Assembly (NCBI GenBank): GCA_000499405.2 | Contig: HG738137.1 | Coordinates: forward strand, 13,633,661-13,697,660 | DNA: 64,000 bases | Reading direction: 5' to 3' | Source: Onchocerca volvulus | Lineage: Eukaryota; Nematoda; Chromadorea; Rhabditida; Onchocercidae | Shown here: positions 40,039 to 51,100 of the stretch, in pieces | Layout: each line of letters opens with the position of its first letter | How positions within the stretch are numbered: the first letter of the stretch is position 1 | Program-made: the position numbers and the translations under genes | The notes under the pieces: generated by a model | What the model was told of the DNA's origin: nothing | The model's input: only the letters and a program-made list of their open reading frames with translations | Database searches by the model: none

Positions 40039-43000
40039 ATGCATTCAGGGAAGAAATTGATTTGTATGGATGATGATGATAATCGAAAATGGCTATTTAA
40101 TCATCTTCATACAATTCAAGCTAAAGCGCTTGCTTCAAATCTTCCCTTACCTCAAATTTATAAAGAAAAAATTCAGGTAGCAGTCGATTTTTTTTTTTTT
40201 GCTAAAAATTTATGCAAGTTTTAATAAATTAATGAATTTTGGATTGTATTGATATTTCTTCCGGAAAACTTTTCTTGATTTTATTAAAATTAAATTGATT
40301 AAAAAATGGAATATTTGCTAAATAAAATCAAAATCAAAGTTGTCTGTTGAAAATTATATAGTTTTACAGCAGCGATAAAATTTTTATTTCAATTTTTTTT
40401 TTTTTGTTTGAAATATTATAGGCAGTGCCAGATTCAAGCCCGAATGAAATAAATTTAATTGGCGAATCGCTTCTGATAGCAACAATTAAATATCTTGATG
40501 ATAAGGAAAATAGGGTAAGTATTAATCTTTTCGTATCCCTGATGATATTTCATTTTTTAATTTCAATTATTTATGAAAAATTATTTCCAACATGGCATAT
40601 TTTTTCAAAAATTGATCGAAAAAAAGCGAGAAATAGATCAATAAAAGAAATAAACCGTAAAATAGATTTAAAATATGTTTTTATAAAAGAATTTTGTAAA
40701 CAATTTTTGTAAAATTTTATTTTTTTCTTTTTTTTCATAGAAAAATTTTAGCAAAAATCCTAAAATACTTTATAGATTGTATTTCTAATGCAATTAAACT
40801 ACTCGTAGATGACGTTTTACGTGTGAATGACGTGTAAAATATCTAAGCAATAATATGCAATCATAAATCATCTCACATATTTGCTTAATATTGAAATTAA
40901 ATTTTAGCTCAAATACATTCAATTATTGATTGATCGTGGCGTAGAGATCAATTTTCAAGATAAACGAGAACGACGAACAGCGTTAATGCATGCATGCATC
41001 GAAGATGATAGAACTGAAGAGGGTTTATTAATTGCTAAAAATGTACAATCATTTTCATTTCATATTTTAATTTCAAATATCAATTCCAATTTATATTCTA
41101 AGATGAATTCAAAATTCATGAATATACAAATGTATACATTTGATCTTTTATATATGAATAGACATATAATTTTGATTAACAATTAAAATTTGATAGAAAA
41201 TTCCACAGTCATATTCAACAATTAATATTTGACCTTTGCATGCATGAATATATTAAAAAACAAAAATTTTCAAAGTTTTAATATCAATCAAAATTTGTGC
41301 AAACAAAAAAATATTAAATCTGAAACAATCAATGGTTCAAAGTTTATTCTTAATTAAATTTAAACGAAGAGGAAGAAATCGAAAAATGGATAAATAAATG
41401 AATTAAAAATAATTTTATTTAAAAATAATTTGAAAAAACTTTTTAATTTTTTAAATTTATTTGTTTTCATTCTTCAATTTTTTACAGAATGATTGTAATT
41501 TTCATGCACAAGATAGGCTTGGAAATACCGCCTTGATGTATGCTGCAATGAAAGGTCGTGATGAATTGATGAATTTCATGGTTGATACACTTGCAAAAGT
41601 TTCTTTTTCAATATTTGACCTTTTTTTTTTTAAATGAGTTCAAAAATTTTGTTTTCTAGACTTAATTTTAAATATTTTTATTCAGTTTTTTTTTTTTAGA
41701 TCTAATTTCAAATATTTAATTCAAAAAATCTCTTCCATAAATCTAATTTTAAATAATTTTAATCGAAAATTCTTTTCCTCTAGACTTGATTTAAAATATT
41801 TTTACTCGAATTTTTTTTCTTTTAAACTTAATCTTTAAATATTTCACAAGATCGATTATTTTAGGGATGGAGTTTAGGTGCATTACAATTGACAAATTGC
41901 ATGGGTCATACAGCTGAAGATTTGGCAATACGAAATGGACAACATCGATGTGCGCGAATTGTTCAAACACAAGTAAACAACTTTTTAAAATTAAATTTCA
42001 AAATTAATCAATAAATAGAATTAATGAATGACAAAAATTAACGGATGGGAATGATTAGGTCAAAATGAAATCGTTTCAAATCATAAATTAATAGGTAAAA
42101 ATGAATAAGAGGAGGAAAAGATTTTCAAACTAAATTTTTTTTGATTTCAAATTAATTCTGAAATAAATTTTAACGGAAACAAATACATACATTGCGTACA
42201 CAGCACATTTTATTTTGTAGTTTACAATACAAAAATTAGAACATTCAATAATTCATAAAACCATATAAATTCAATAATGAATTAAAATCGAATGTATTCA
42301 GTAATTAATGAAATAAATACACGAAAGAATGAGATGTGGAAAAATATATAACATTTTTTAGAAATATTACTAAAATATTGTAGTAGAATTATTATTTTCT
42401 CAAATATTAACTTAATTGATAACTTCATTAATATAAATAATCATTTATCATAATAATCAAATAATCACAACAGAACAATCACTCTTTCAAATATTAACTA
42501 ATTCATTTAATAACTTTATCAATTTAAGTAATCACTTATCAGAATAATTGAATAATCGCAATAGAATAATCGTCTACTAAATATTAATTCAATTAATAGT
42601 TTTACTAACATAAATATTTGCTATTTTACTTATCAGTCAAATTGTTCTTATCATATCGCTATCGTTTTTGTTCATTAAATTTGATATAATTTAAACAATC
42701 TGACAGTTTTTTTCGAATTCTTATCGATAAGAAATGTGATTAAAATTTAGCGCCTACATTTGCTGGCATGTTTAAATCGTCAATTGGGTATGATTGGACA
42801 AATTGGATGTCGTCATTGGAGTGCCTTTGCTGCAATCTATAAATGTGCTGATAAGTTAGTATAATTATCATTTTATCACTTTTTTCTCCCTTTATCATAT
42901 TTTTTAACTCAATCAAAAAAAAAAAGTTTCAAATTTATTAAATTATTTCAAAAAAAATTAGAAATGAAACAAAAAATCAATTAATTAATATTACCATAAT

Positions 43001-44901
43001 TAAAATTAAAACATGAAAACTTTGGTAATTAATCGATATTTGCCATATTTTATGGATAGTGTTCGTAATTATCGTAAAATTTGGCCAAATTGATCCAAAA
43101 TTTTATCAATGATATTGAAATGGAATGAAAATTTCAGATGGAAACCACGACGACAACGTCGAAAATCGGTAGATCCACGATCTTTCCTTGCTGTTCAATC
43201 GAAACCAACAATGAGAAAAAAATCGATGTAAATTTATTTGATATCTGATATACTCTGTAATTATTTAATTATTTTTTTATGAATTATTTTCTTTCATAAA
43301 ATTGAAATTTGAATTTAAATTGAAATCAAAACTTTATGTGTTATTTGAAATTTAAATTAATTAAACTTCTTTTTTCTTCAAGATGAATGTGGCAAAAAAA
43401 AAAAATAAAAATCAAAGTAAGATTTAAAAGTAAAATTTTAACAAACTAAAATTTTGCTCTTTCTCTCATAAATAACTTCTCAGATGACTAACATCATAAA
43501 TTGTAATATTTGTCGGTTTTTTTAAAAAAAAAAGGTCAAAATTACGAATTAAGAAATAAAATCAAGAAGTTTTTCTACCTATGGCTTGGCTTTTTATTTG
43601 ATACAGTTGGCCAAAGTGGCCAATGCTAAAAAATCGTCAATATTTAAATTTTATGCTGCGGTTTAACGAAATTTTTGAGAATAATAAAATTTCAAAAAAT
43701 TATTTAATTATTTTATTTTTAATATACACCAATATTACAATACTAAATATTATATATAATAATACTATAAGTTAGATAACTTGCAAATTATCTAATTTAA
43801 AGTATTTTTTGGACTCATTATTCTGCAAAAAATGCTCGATTTGAAAAGCAGCGAAAAAATTTGAATTTCTTTTTTTAATTTGCAAAAATGGAATGCTTTT
43901 TTCAGTTTTTGTTATATTCATATCGGAGAAAAAAAAGGTTAAATCGAAATATTTCAAAGAATGCGAAAAATTTTATTGAAATCTAAATTCGAGTTTCAGT
44001 TTCATAAAAGAAAATAATTCAGAAAAAATAATTGAATAATTACAATCATGTTCACGAAATATATGCAAATTCGCTGATCAGTTGAATTAAGATCACAACA
44101 ATGGAAAAGTAATTTCAATCTTAAAAAGATCCTAAAATACGAATTTTAAAAACTTCAGAAGGTTTTTTAGACTATACGAAAATTCTCAACTATGAGTGTT
44201 TCAAATATACCGAATATTTAAGAAATTTTTCTAAATAAATGTAATATTGAGATCATCATTTGCCAACTAATTTGTAGTAGGACTTATCAGCTAGCTAATT
44301 AGTCAAGTTAATTTTTAGCATTTAATGAATTAATTGTATAAACTTTAATAAGAGAAATCAAAATTTCAAGAGAAAGAAAAAGAAAATTGAAATATTTCAA
44401 AGAAATTTAATTTTTCTTAATTTGCAGTCATCTTTTTTTTTCCAGTTTGAAATTGTTAATGAAAGAATTTAAATTTATCAAAAATTTAAAATAAATATTA
44501 AGCATTTAATACTGTATTATCATATTCGTTATGCATCTGTTTATTTTAATTTAAGAATTTAAATTTAAAAACAAAACAGCTGTTGTAAAATTTAAAAAAT
44601 GCAAAGTTTTGTGCTATTCTTGTCAGAAATATAATTGCTTATTCGAATGAAATTCAAATCTATGTTCCATTACGTTACATATAATATATATGTTATACGT
44701 CTGTTACGTGTTACACGTTGTCACATCACACTCGCGTAAAATGCGTTTAAATATTAATCTACGCCAATGTATTACGTCTTTTTCTTTCAAAAATAATAAA
44801 GAGAAAAATCTTACAGGAGCGGGTCAATGCCATTTTCTGCTTCATCTTCTCGTAAAACTCGTAAACCATCCGTAATTTTTAAGGTAAATAACCTTAATTA
44901 G
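40039..44901 (+). CDS. Ankyrin-repeat protein, ANKRD63/ANKRD34-like, 8 exons
   Basis: Exons 40039-40176, 40422-40514, 40908-41042, 41488-41598, 41865-41972, 42751-42854, 43138-43227, 44817-44901, all with GT..AG introns and matching phase; 287 aa. It starts MHSGKKLICMDDDDNRKW after an ATTTCAG acceptor (SL or cis). Ankyrin repeats span roughly residues 55-200: LIDRGVEINFQDKRERRTALMH, DRLGNTALMYAAMKGRDELM and MGHTAEDLAIRNGQHRCARI show the TALMxA and GH/GQ turns. They are followed by RLHLLACLNRQLGMIG and a basic, Ser-rich tail (KWKPRRQRRKSVDPRSFL; SSSRKTRKPSVIF). The order of repeats then a basic RKSVDP-type tail recalls vertebrate ANKRD63/ANKRD34; this is a family resemblance from memory, not a search. 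Alternative ends: reading through the exon 7 donor stops at 43231 (260 aa), or exon 8 could splice at 44883/44884 to the gene at 48173 in the same phase. AATAAA follows at 44970. Role unknown; ankyrin repeats bind proteins. Confidence 0.7.
42397..42640. repeat. Degenerate ~88-bp tandem repeat, 2.7 copies
   Basis: In the ankyrin-gene intron before exon 6. CAAATATTAACT...AATAACTT...TAATCA(T/C)TTATCA.AATAAT...AATAATC occurs at about 42400 and 42488, with a partial copy from about 42577. Confidence 0.7.
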
Positions 44902-44969
44902 TTACTCGATGATGATATCATCCCAGTTTGTTGAAAATTTTCAAGTATTTTCAAAAAGTAAAATTTCCA

Positions 44970-44975
44970 AATAAA
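44970..44975 (+). terminator. AATAAA polyadenylation signal, ankyrin gene
   Basis: A canonical AATAAA about 70 nt after the TAG at 44899-44901. It supports ending the ankyrin gene here rather than running into the downstream TPR gene. Confidence 0.4.
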
Positions 44976-46092
44976 AATTTTTATCAATTAAAAAATATTC
45001 GTCAGTTAATCTTATTATTGAATGGATCATTATTACCTAATACATTATTATGATTAAATCATTTTTTTAAAGGAATGATAATGACACATATAATTAATTA
45101 TATCACATCTATAATTTCATAAAAAAGGGAAACAGAGAGAGAGAGAGGGAGGGAGAGAGAAAGAAAGAAAAAAAAATCTCGTAATAAATAATCACAAAAA
45201 AAGATATTGAAAATAATGATAAAAGTCTTATCATCAGAAGTCAGAAATTCCAAGATAAATCTCATCAAAATGATAAAAGTTAAGACCAACGATTCAATTA
45301 AAACTTTTCTGCTGCTAATCAAATTATTCTGGGAATCATCTCGTTAAAACAATCGTTTGCAATTATTTGAATTAATTGGAAATGAATTTTAAATGATAAT
45401 TAGGGAAAAGACTGGATGAAGCAATTGGATTTATATTTTCAGATTAAACAATATATAAAATGCAAATTATTATCAATATGATAATAATTTGATATCAGAG
45501 TTTCACAATCAATTTCTTGCTAACAATTATGATAAATGTAATAAAAAAAGATTAGAATTGTGCTGATAATTGTTAAGAAAATAAAGTAATGATTTTGATG
45601 ATAACAGAATATAATTGCAAATCTAGCATCAAATTATTATCCATATATTATCGCAATCAAATATTAATTCCTTTATATATGTGAGAATATGTAAATCGAT
45701 AGGTTTCAATTATTTAATTAAGTCCAATATAATTAATTGCATTCAAGTTTTTTTCACTATTTGTGTACTTATTAAAGATGAATATAATTTTTGATTGATA
45801 TTTAAAAGTGAATTCTTTATTTTATCTGATCTTTTTAACTGAATTAATGAATATTTAGCAAATATTTACTTGTAAATGGAATAGAATGTGCTTTGAATAA
45901 ATTGTACAACTTTTCTTAAGAAAAACTTTAATAATTATATCAATTATTCAATTCATATATAAGTACTTCGAAAAGATATTCATAAAAAATATGACTAAGA
46001 AGAACAAATAAAAAATGGAATGAAAATTATCATTAATGTTAATTTGTTTGACAATTTATCTATAATCATAATTAACATGATGAAACTTTAAC

Positions 46093-46226
46093 GTTTAATT
46101 TATATGATACGTTATTTAACGCTTAATTTATATGGCACATTATTCAAGTTCAATTTATATGAAATATTATTCAACGTTTAATTTCTATATATATCATTAA
46201 GTATTTAATTTATTTGACATATTATA
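46093..46226. repeat. 28-bp tandem repeat, about 5 copies
   Basis: Units start at 46093, 46121, 46148, 46176 and about 46203, each like GTTTAATTTATATGA.AC.TT followed by ATT(T/C)AA. Moderate divergence between copies. Confidence 0.8.
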
Positions 46227-46879
46227 ATTACAGGATAACATCGAAAAGTGTAAATTATCAAAATTCCTGCAGAATTTGGCTAAATAAAAATTTGAAAAAT
46301 ACTTTTTCGTGAAAAAACCAAAAAATTTTTCAAAATTTTAGCAAAAAAAAAGGATAAATTGAATTAATATCACAAATATTATTTGTTTTCTTTAGTAATT
46401 TACTTATGATTATAGCATTAAATCTCTATTATATAATGATCTATGTTGCCTTGGTAGTACTGAAATCTTCAAAAGTTCTTGAAAAGTAATAAAATCGATA
46501 ATAGAAGAGAAATGATGATGAAATAATGGGAAAAGAAGGTAAAAAGTTTTTCTTGGAAATGAAATAAGAGGAAAGCCTTGAAATGCTGAATTAGGATGAT
46601 TTAATTTAAATGATTCATTCCTTTCAGATATCCACTTTGAAATAAATAGTATTAGTTATGAGTAATCGTTATAAATATTCCTTAATTTTCAAAAATTTAT
46701 TTCAATATTTGAATCGAATTAATGATATTAAAACAAAGATAGAGTGAAAAATCATTATAGTTGGTTTTTTCAAAAATTTTCTTACTCGATTAATTAATTC
46801 TCAATGATTAATTTTTCATTTTAGTGTATATAAAATGAGCAAAATTGTTAGAATTTTTTTTCCTTTTTTTTGATGAAGC

Positions 46880-46960
46880 TTCAGAATTAGCAAATTTTCA
46901 GAATTCTTCTTGATAAGATTTCAAAATTAGCAAATCATTTGGAATTCTTCTTAATTAGAC
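46880..46960. repeat. 40-bp tandem duplication
   Basis: TTCAGAATTAGCAAAT...GAATTCTTCTTGAT is followed 40 bp later by TTCAAAATTAGCAAAT...GAATTCTTCTTAAT. Confidence 0.8.
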
Positions 46961-47540
46961 GTTCAAATCAGTTTGTTCCGTTGGATTCTTAAATCAAATA
47001 TCAGAAATATTATTGAAATCTCCAACTTTTCCGATAACAGAAATTTAAGCACGATTTGATCAATTCTTTTTTTGTTTCATATTTGATTTTGAATAATTTC
47101 TTAGAATAAAAATGGTAAGTCATAGAGGGGTGAAAGGTCAGGGCAAAAGATGGGATGATTTTGAGGAAGATTCTAAGAAGAGAAAAAAAAAAGAAGAATG
47201 ACCAACTCAAAATAGCAACAAATAGTATATGTCAGAGGTCGAAAGACATGACTTGTTGGGGTCACTGCGATGATAGCAACAGATGACCTGCAGAATAACA
47301 TCGACAATTACTATTTAGTTCTGCATTATTTGCATTTCTCTACAAATCAATGAAAACGCATTTTGCTATTGAAATTATTGCGAATATTTTGAAAGGATTT
47401 GGTGATAGCTGAACTTTGAACTGTTTGCTTGAAATATCGATTGATACGAAGCTAATTTGTGGATTATATCTAATAATTTACCAGTTATAGTTAGCTAATT
47501 ATTCTTATTATATCGATGAAAATAAATTTCGAAGAAGGAA

Positions 47541-47775
47541 AATTGAATAATCAATGGTGATCTTTCGCTGATTATCAGATATCACTACGGGAATCAATAT
47601 GATTATATTGATAATGATCAATAATGATACTATAATAAAATAAAGTTATTCTAATTTGCTGAAAAAGACTGAATAATCAATACTGCTTTTTTGCTGATTT
47701 TCAGATATAATTACGAAATCAACGATATTGATCGAACAACAATACTAAAACAATAAGGCTATTCTAATTTACAAT
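47541..47775. repeat. Diverged ~113-126-bp tandem duplication
   Basis: GAATAATCAAT...TTTCGCTGATTATCAGATAT at 47545 recurs as GAATAATCAAT...TTTTGCTGATTTTCAGATAT at 47671; both copies end in TATTCTAATTT. Confidence 0.7.
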
Positions 47776-48160
47776 TTAATTCTAATTTAATTATCAAATT
47801 ATTTGCGTGCATCCATTAGTATATTGCAAATATACGAAAAGAATATTCAAATGAATTTTTCAGGAAAAATGAATTTTTGAATATTCTGAGATCAGTTAAT
47901 ACAACGAAACTGCTATAATTCTACTCATAGAATTTTTTTTTCTTTTGCTATGGAACTTTCTTTTTTTTTTTTGCGAATAATTTAAATGGCATAGAAAAAG
48001 TGTGATATTTTTGAGTTAATAAATTTCGACAATTTAAGAGTATTTTTTAAATTCGTATCGTATCAATAAATTGTCAGAATTTTTTTAATTATCAGTTAAT
48101 TTTGTTAAAAATTTGAATAATCTATTTTACATATAATTATAATTAGTGCATATATAATTA

Positions 48161-48172
48161 ACTTTTTTTAAG
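48161..48172 (+). promoter_or_regulatory. Acceptor 18 nt before the TPR-gene ATG (possible trans-splice site)
   Basis: A CTTTTTTTAAG acceptor sits 18 nt before the ATG at 48191. AAG acceptors are also needed in DDX47 exon 11 and the TPR exon at 52873, so this form is used in the genome. It may receive a spliced leader. The 18 nt after it are open and in phase 0, so a cis splice from 44883 is also possible. Confidence 0.35.
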
Positions 48173-48190
48173 GAAATATCAAATTCTATA

Positions 48191-51100
48191 ATGGAAAAAA
48201 TGCCAAAGAATCATTTAGCAGAATCTGAATTATATCGTGAAGCATATCGGCATGAAATTATTGCTCGAATTAAATTTGAAAAAGAACAGTATGAAGAAGC
48301 AATTGAATATTATCAGAATGCATTAAAAATATTAATGATATGTAGTGATAATCATCTAGAAATAAGTGATAAATTGACAAAAATTATCAATGTTTATTGG
48401 AAAATGGGTGAAACATATGAAGTATTAGCAATACAAACAAATGATTTGGTAAAAATTTTATCTTTCAATTCTAAATTTATTAATTTAATCCATTATTTTC
48501 TCTTTTTTTTTCCAGAAAAATTAAAAAAATTTAATTTGAAGTCATTTTTTAAAAAGAATTTTTAATTAAATATGCTTTGTCTATTCTAAGTAAATTTATT
48601 TATGAACACATTTAATTATTATTTCGTTTTTTATTTTTTTAATAAAAAAAATTTAATTTAAAAGAAATTATTTTTTTCAGGAGCCAATTAAATATGAAAT
48701 CACTGTTCTAACTAAATTACTTCAATATCGGCCGTATGATCGAAGTCTTCGATTAAAACGATCTACTTTGTGGAAAATTTTACAAAATCGTAAAAATGCG
48801 CTTATTGGTAATAAAGTTTTTTTTTCCTGGAACAATTAAGAAGAAATTTAATTAATAAAAAAAAAAACAGTAAAAATTATAAGACTGAATATTTGTGATT
48901 TTTATTTAAGACTGAACAAATTTAAGTAATCATATTATTCTTTATTATTCAATTATCAAATTATTCATTAAATTTGATTGTGAAATTACCAAATATTTAC
49001 TAAAATAATCAAATTATTATTTTAAACATCAAATTATTTTTTATTCTCATTTAAGGCATAACAAATTTAAGTATTTACATAACATATAATGAATACTCAT
49101 ATATTATTTAAAATCTTTTCAATCACAAAAAGTCGTTCATTTCAGATTTTATGCAAAAAAAAGTAGTGAATTTAATTAGAAATTTTAAATAATAGAAAAT
49201 GAATATAATTACAACAGTTTTTTGATATAGTCATGTTAAACTACTACTATGACAATTCTATCTTTATAATTTGACTTAATTATAATGAGCAAAGAAATGA
49301 TTTCTTATCGAGTAATTTCAATTTCTGATATTTTGATGAACTGAAATTAGATTATTAAGTACAGCATATTTCATTTGAAAAAATTGTGCCTATTTTTGAT
49401 CTCTGAAGTAATTAATCATTCTACTTCAATTTATTTTTCAAAAATTTTCGATTAATCATTTAACATAATGAAATAAAATAATTTCATAATACGCAATATA
49501 TGCGGAATATTTGATGGTTTTTTTTGAAAAAATTTTTAAAATATCAAAAGGCAAATAATTTTATCAAATTTCTGATTGATCAAAATAGCTGATCGATCAA
49601 AATCATAAATAAATGACCAGTTAAGAAATGATTATGACAATTTTGATTTAATTGATTTATTTTTTTGATATTTTTTTTTTTTTTTTCAGATGCATTAGTC
49701 TATTTTTGCATTGAAATAAGCAAAGATTGTACTGATATACCATTGGAGAATATCAGTCAAGTGTTAACTAATGATTTCAAACATTTAGTTAATGAAGAAT
49801 GTGATCAAATCGAGAGTTATGTAAGTAATTAAAATTTTAGCATGCTTTATTAATTAGCCTTAAAAATATGCAAATTTTTGACCAAAAAATTATTCAAATT
49901 TACCTGATTTTATCAATTAGCAACAAAAAATATACATTTGTATCGCGTAAATTTGTTAAATTTAATGAGACAAGCATTTTCATTTTTTATATATCTGTAT
50001 TAAATGTTAATTAAAACAATAAATTAAGTTTTCAATTAATTAAATTTCGGATCATTTTAATGATGAAATTTGAATTTTTTTCCTTTTCAATAAACTACTT
50101 TAATTGTTTGTAAATTTTAATTTAGGCAGAATCATTGAAACCATTTTTAACACAAGATTTTATCAATTTATGGTTATCATGTGATTGTGATGATCCATTA
50201 GTTGAAGATATTTGGAATGTACGTAATGAACAACTTGGTACCAATGCAAATGATACTATTCCATTACAGGAAGGGTAATTATTTCAATTTTAATTTTAAA
50301 AAATAAAAAAAAGTCGATTAAGTTTTAATTTAAATAAATTTAAATGAAACTTTCCGAATTTGAATTTTTAATCTGAATAATATTCATACATAAAATATTT
50401 TTTTTAGTTAATCCACCATACCTGTAAAATTTGTTCCAAATTTTGGCAATCGTTAGTTTTATTACTTTTTTTTCCTAATAATTTGTCATTTATATAATTT
50501 AAATTGCATTATTAGATAAAAAATTATTTCCAATATGCTATTTAAATTAATTCATTATGCAATTTTACTTTTTTAGAATTATCTTTAAGTAAAGTTTAAT
50601 TTTGTTTGATTTATTTGTTTATTATTTTATGATTTTAATTTGTTTATTTACTATTTACTATTTTATTCACGAAATTTACTTATTGTTTATTCACTTTATA
50701 TTTAACAGTCATTATAAGCAAGCATTGAAAGCTTTATCAAATGGCGAATTATCATTAGTGATAAAAAGTTTGGAAGAAGCATCAAAAAATGGAAATTACC
50801 GATGTGAAGCAACATTATTGTTAGCGTTAGCACACACACGCTACGAAGGAGCAATTGTAAATTTGATAATTTTTTAATTATAATTTATTAATTTAAATTT
50901 TTTCTCTTATCACAAACAATTGATTAGAAAAAATAATCAATCATTCGAGCATTTATAAATGGATATAAGAGAATACAGTATTTTAGAGGAGATTTAAAGG
51001 AGATAATGTGAAGACTTGATAGATAAAGTTCGAGAAATGATAGAATAATGATTTCAAAAAATTATTGAATCCAGCTTGTCTGATTATCATTAATGACTAA

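Larger units (their letters stand above)
44902..48160. other. Intergenic (or a 3.3-kb intron) between ankyrin and TPR genes
   Basis: No supported exon. Holds a GA-rich tract (45129-45175) and several small tandem duplications: 28 bp at 46093-46226, 40 bp at 46880-46960 and about 113-126 bp at 47541-47775. Confidence 0.55.

Noticed and set aside
45098..45322. Minus-strand frame with Ser/Leu/Phe runs
   Set aside because: Derived from the GA-rich tract at 45129-45175.
50602..50708. Hydrophobic start MFDLFVYYFMILICLF before a TPR-gene exon
   Set aside because: It is intron sequence up to the TTTAACAG acceptor; the exon joins in phase 2 from 50274.
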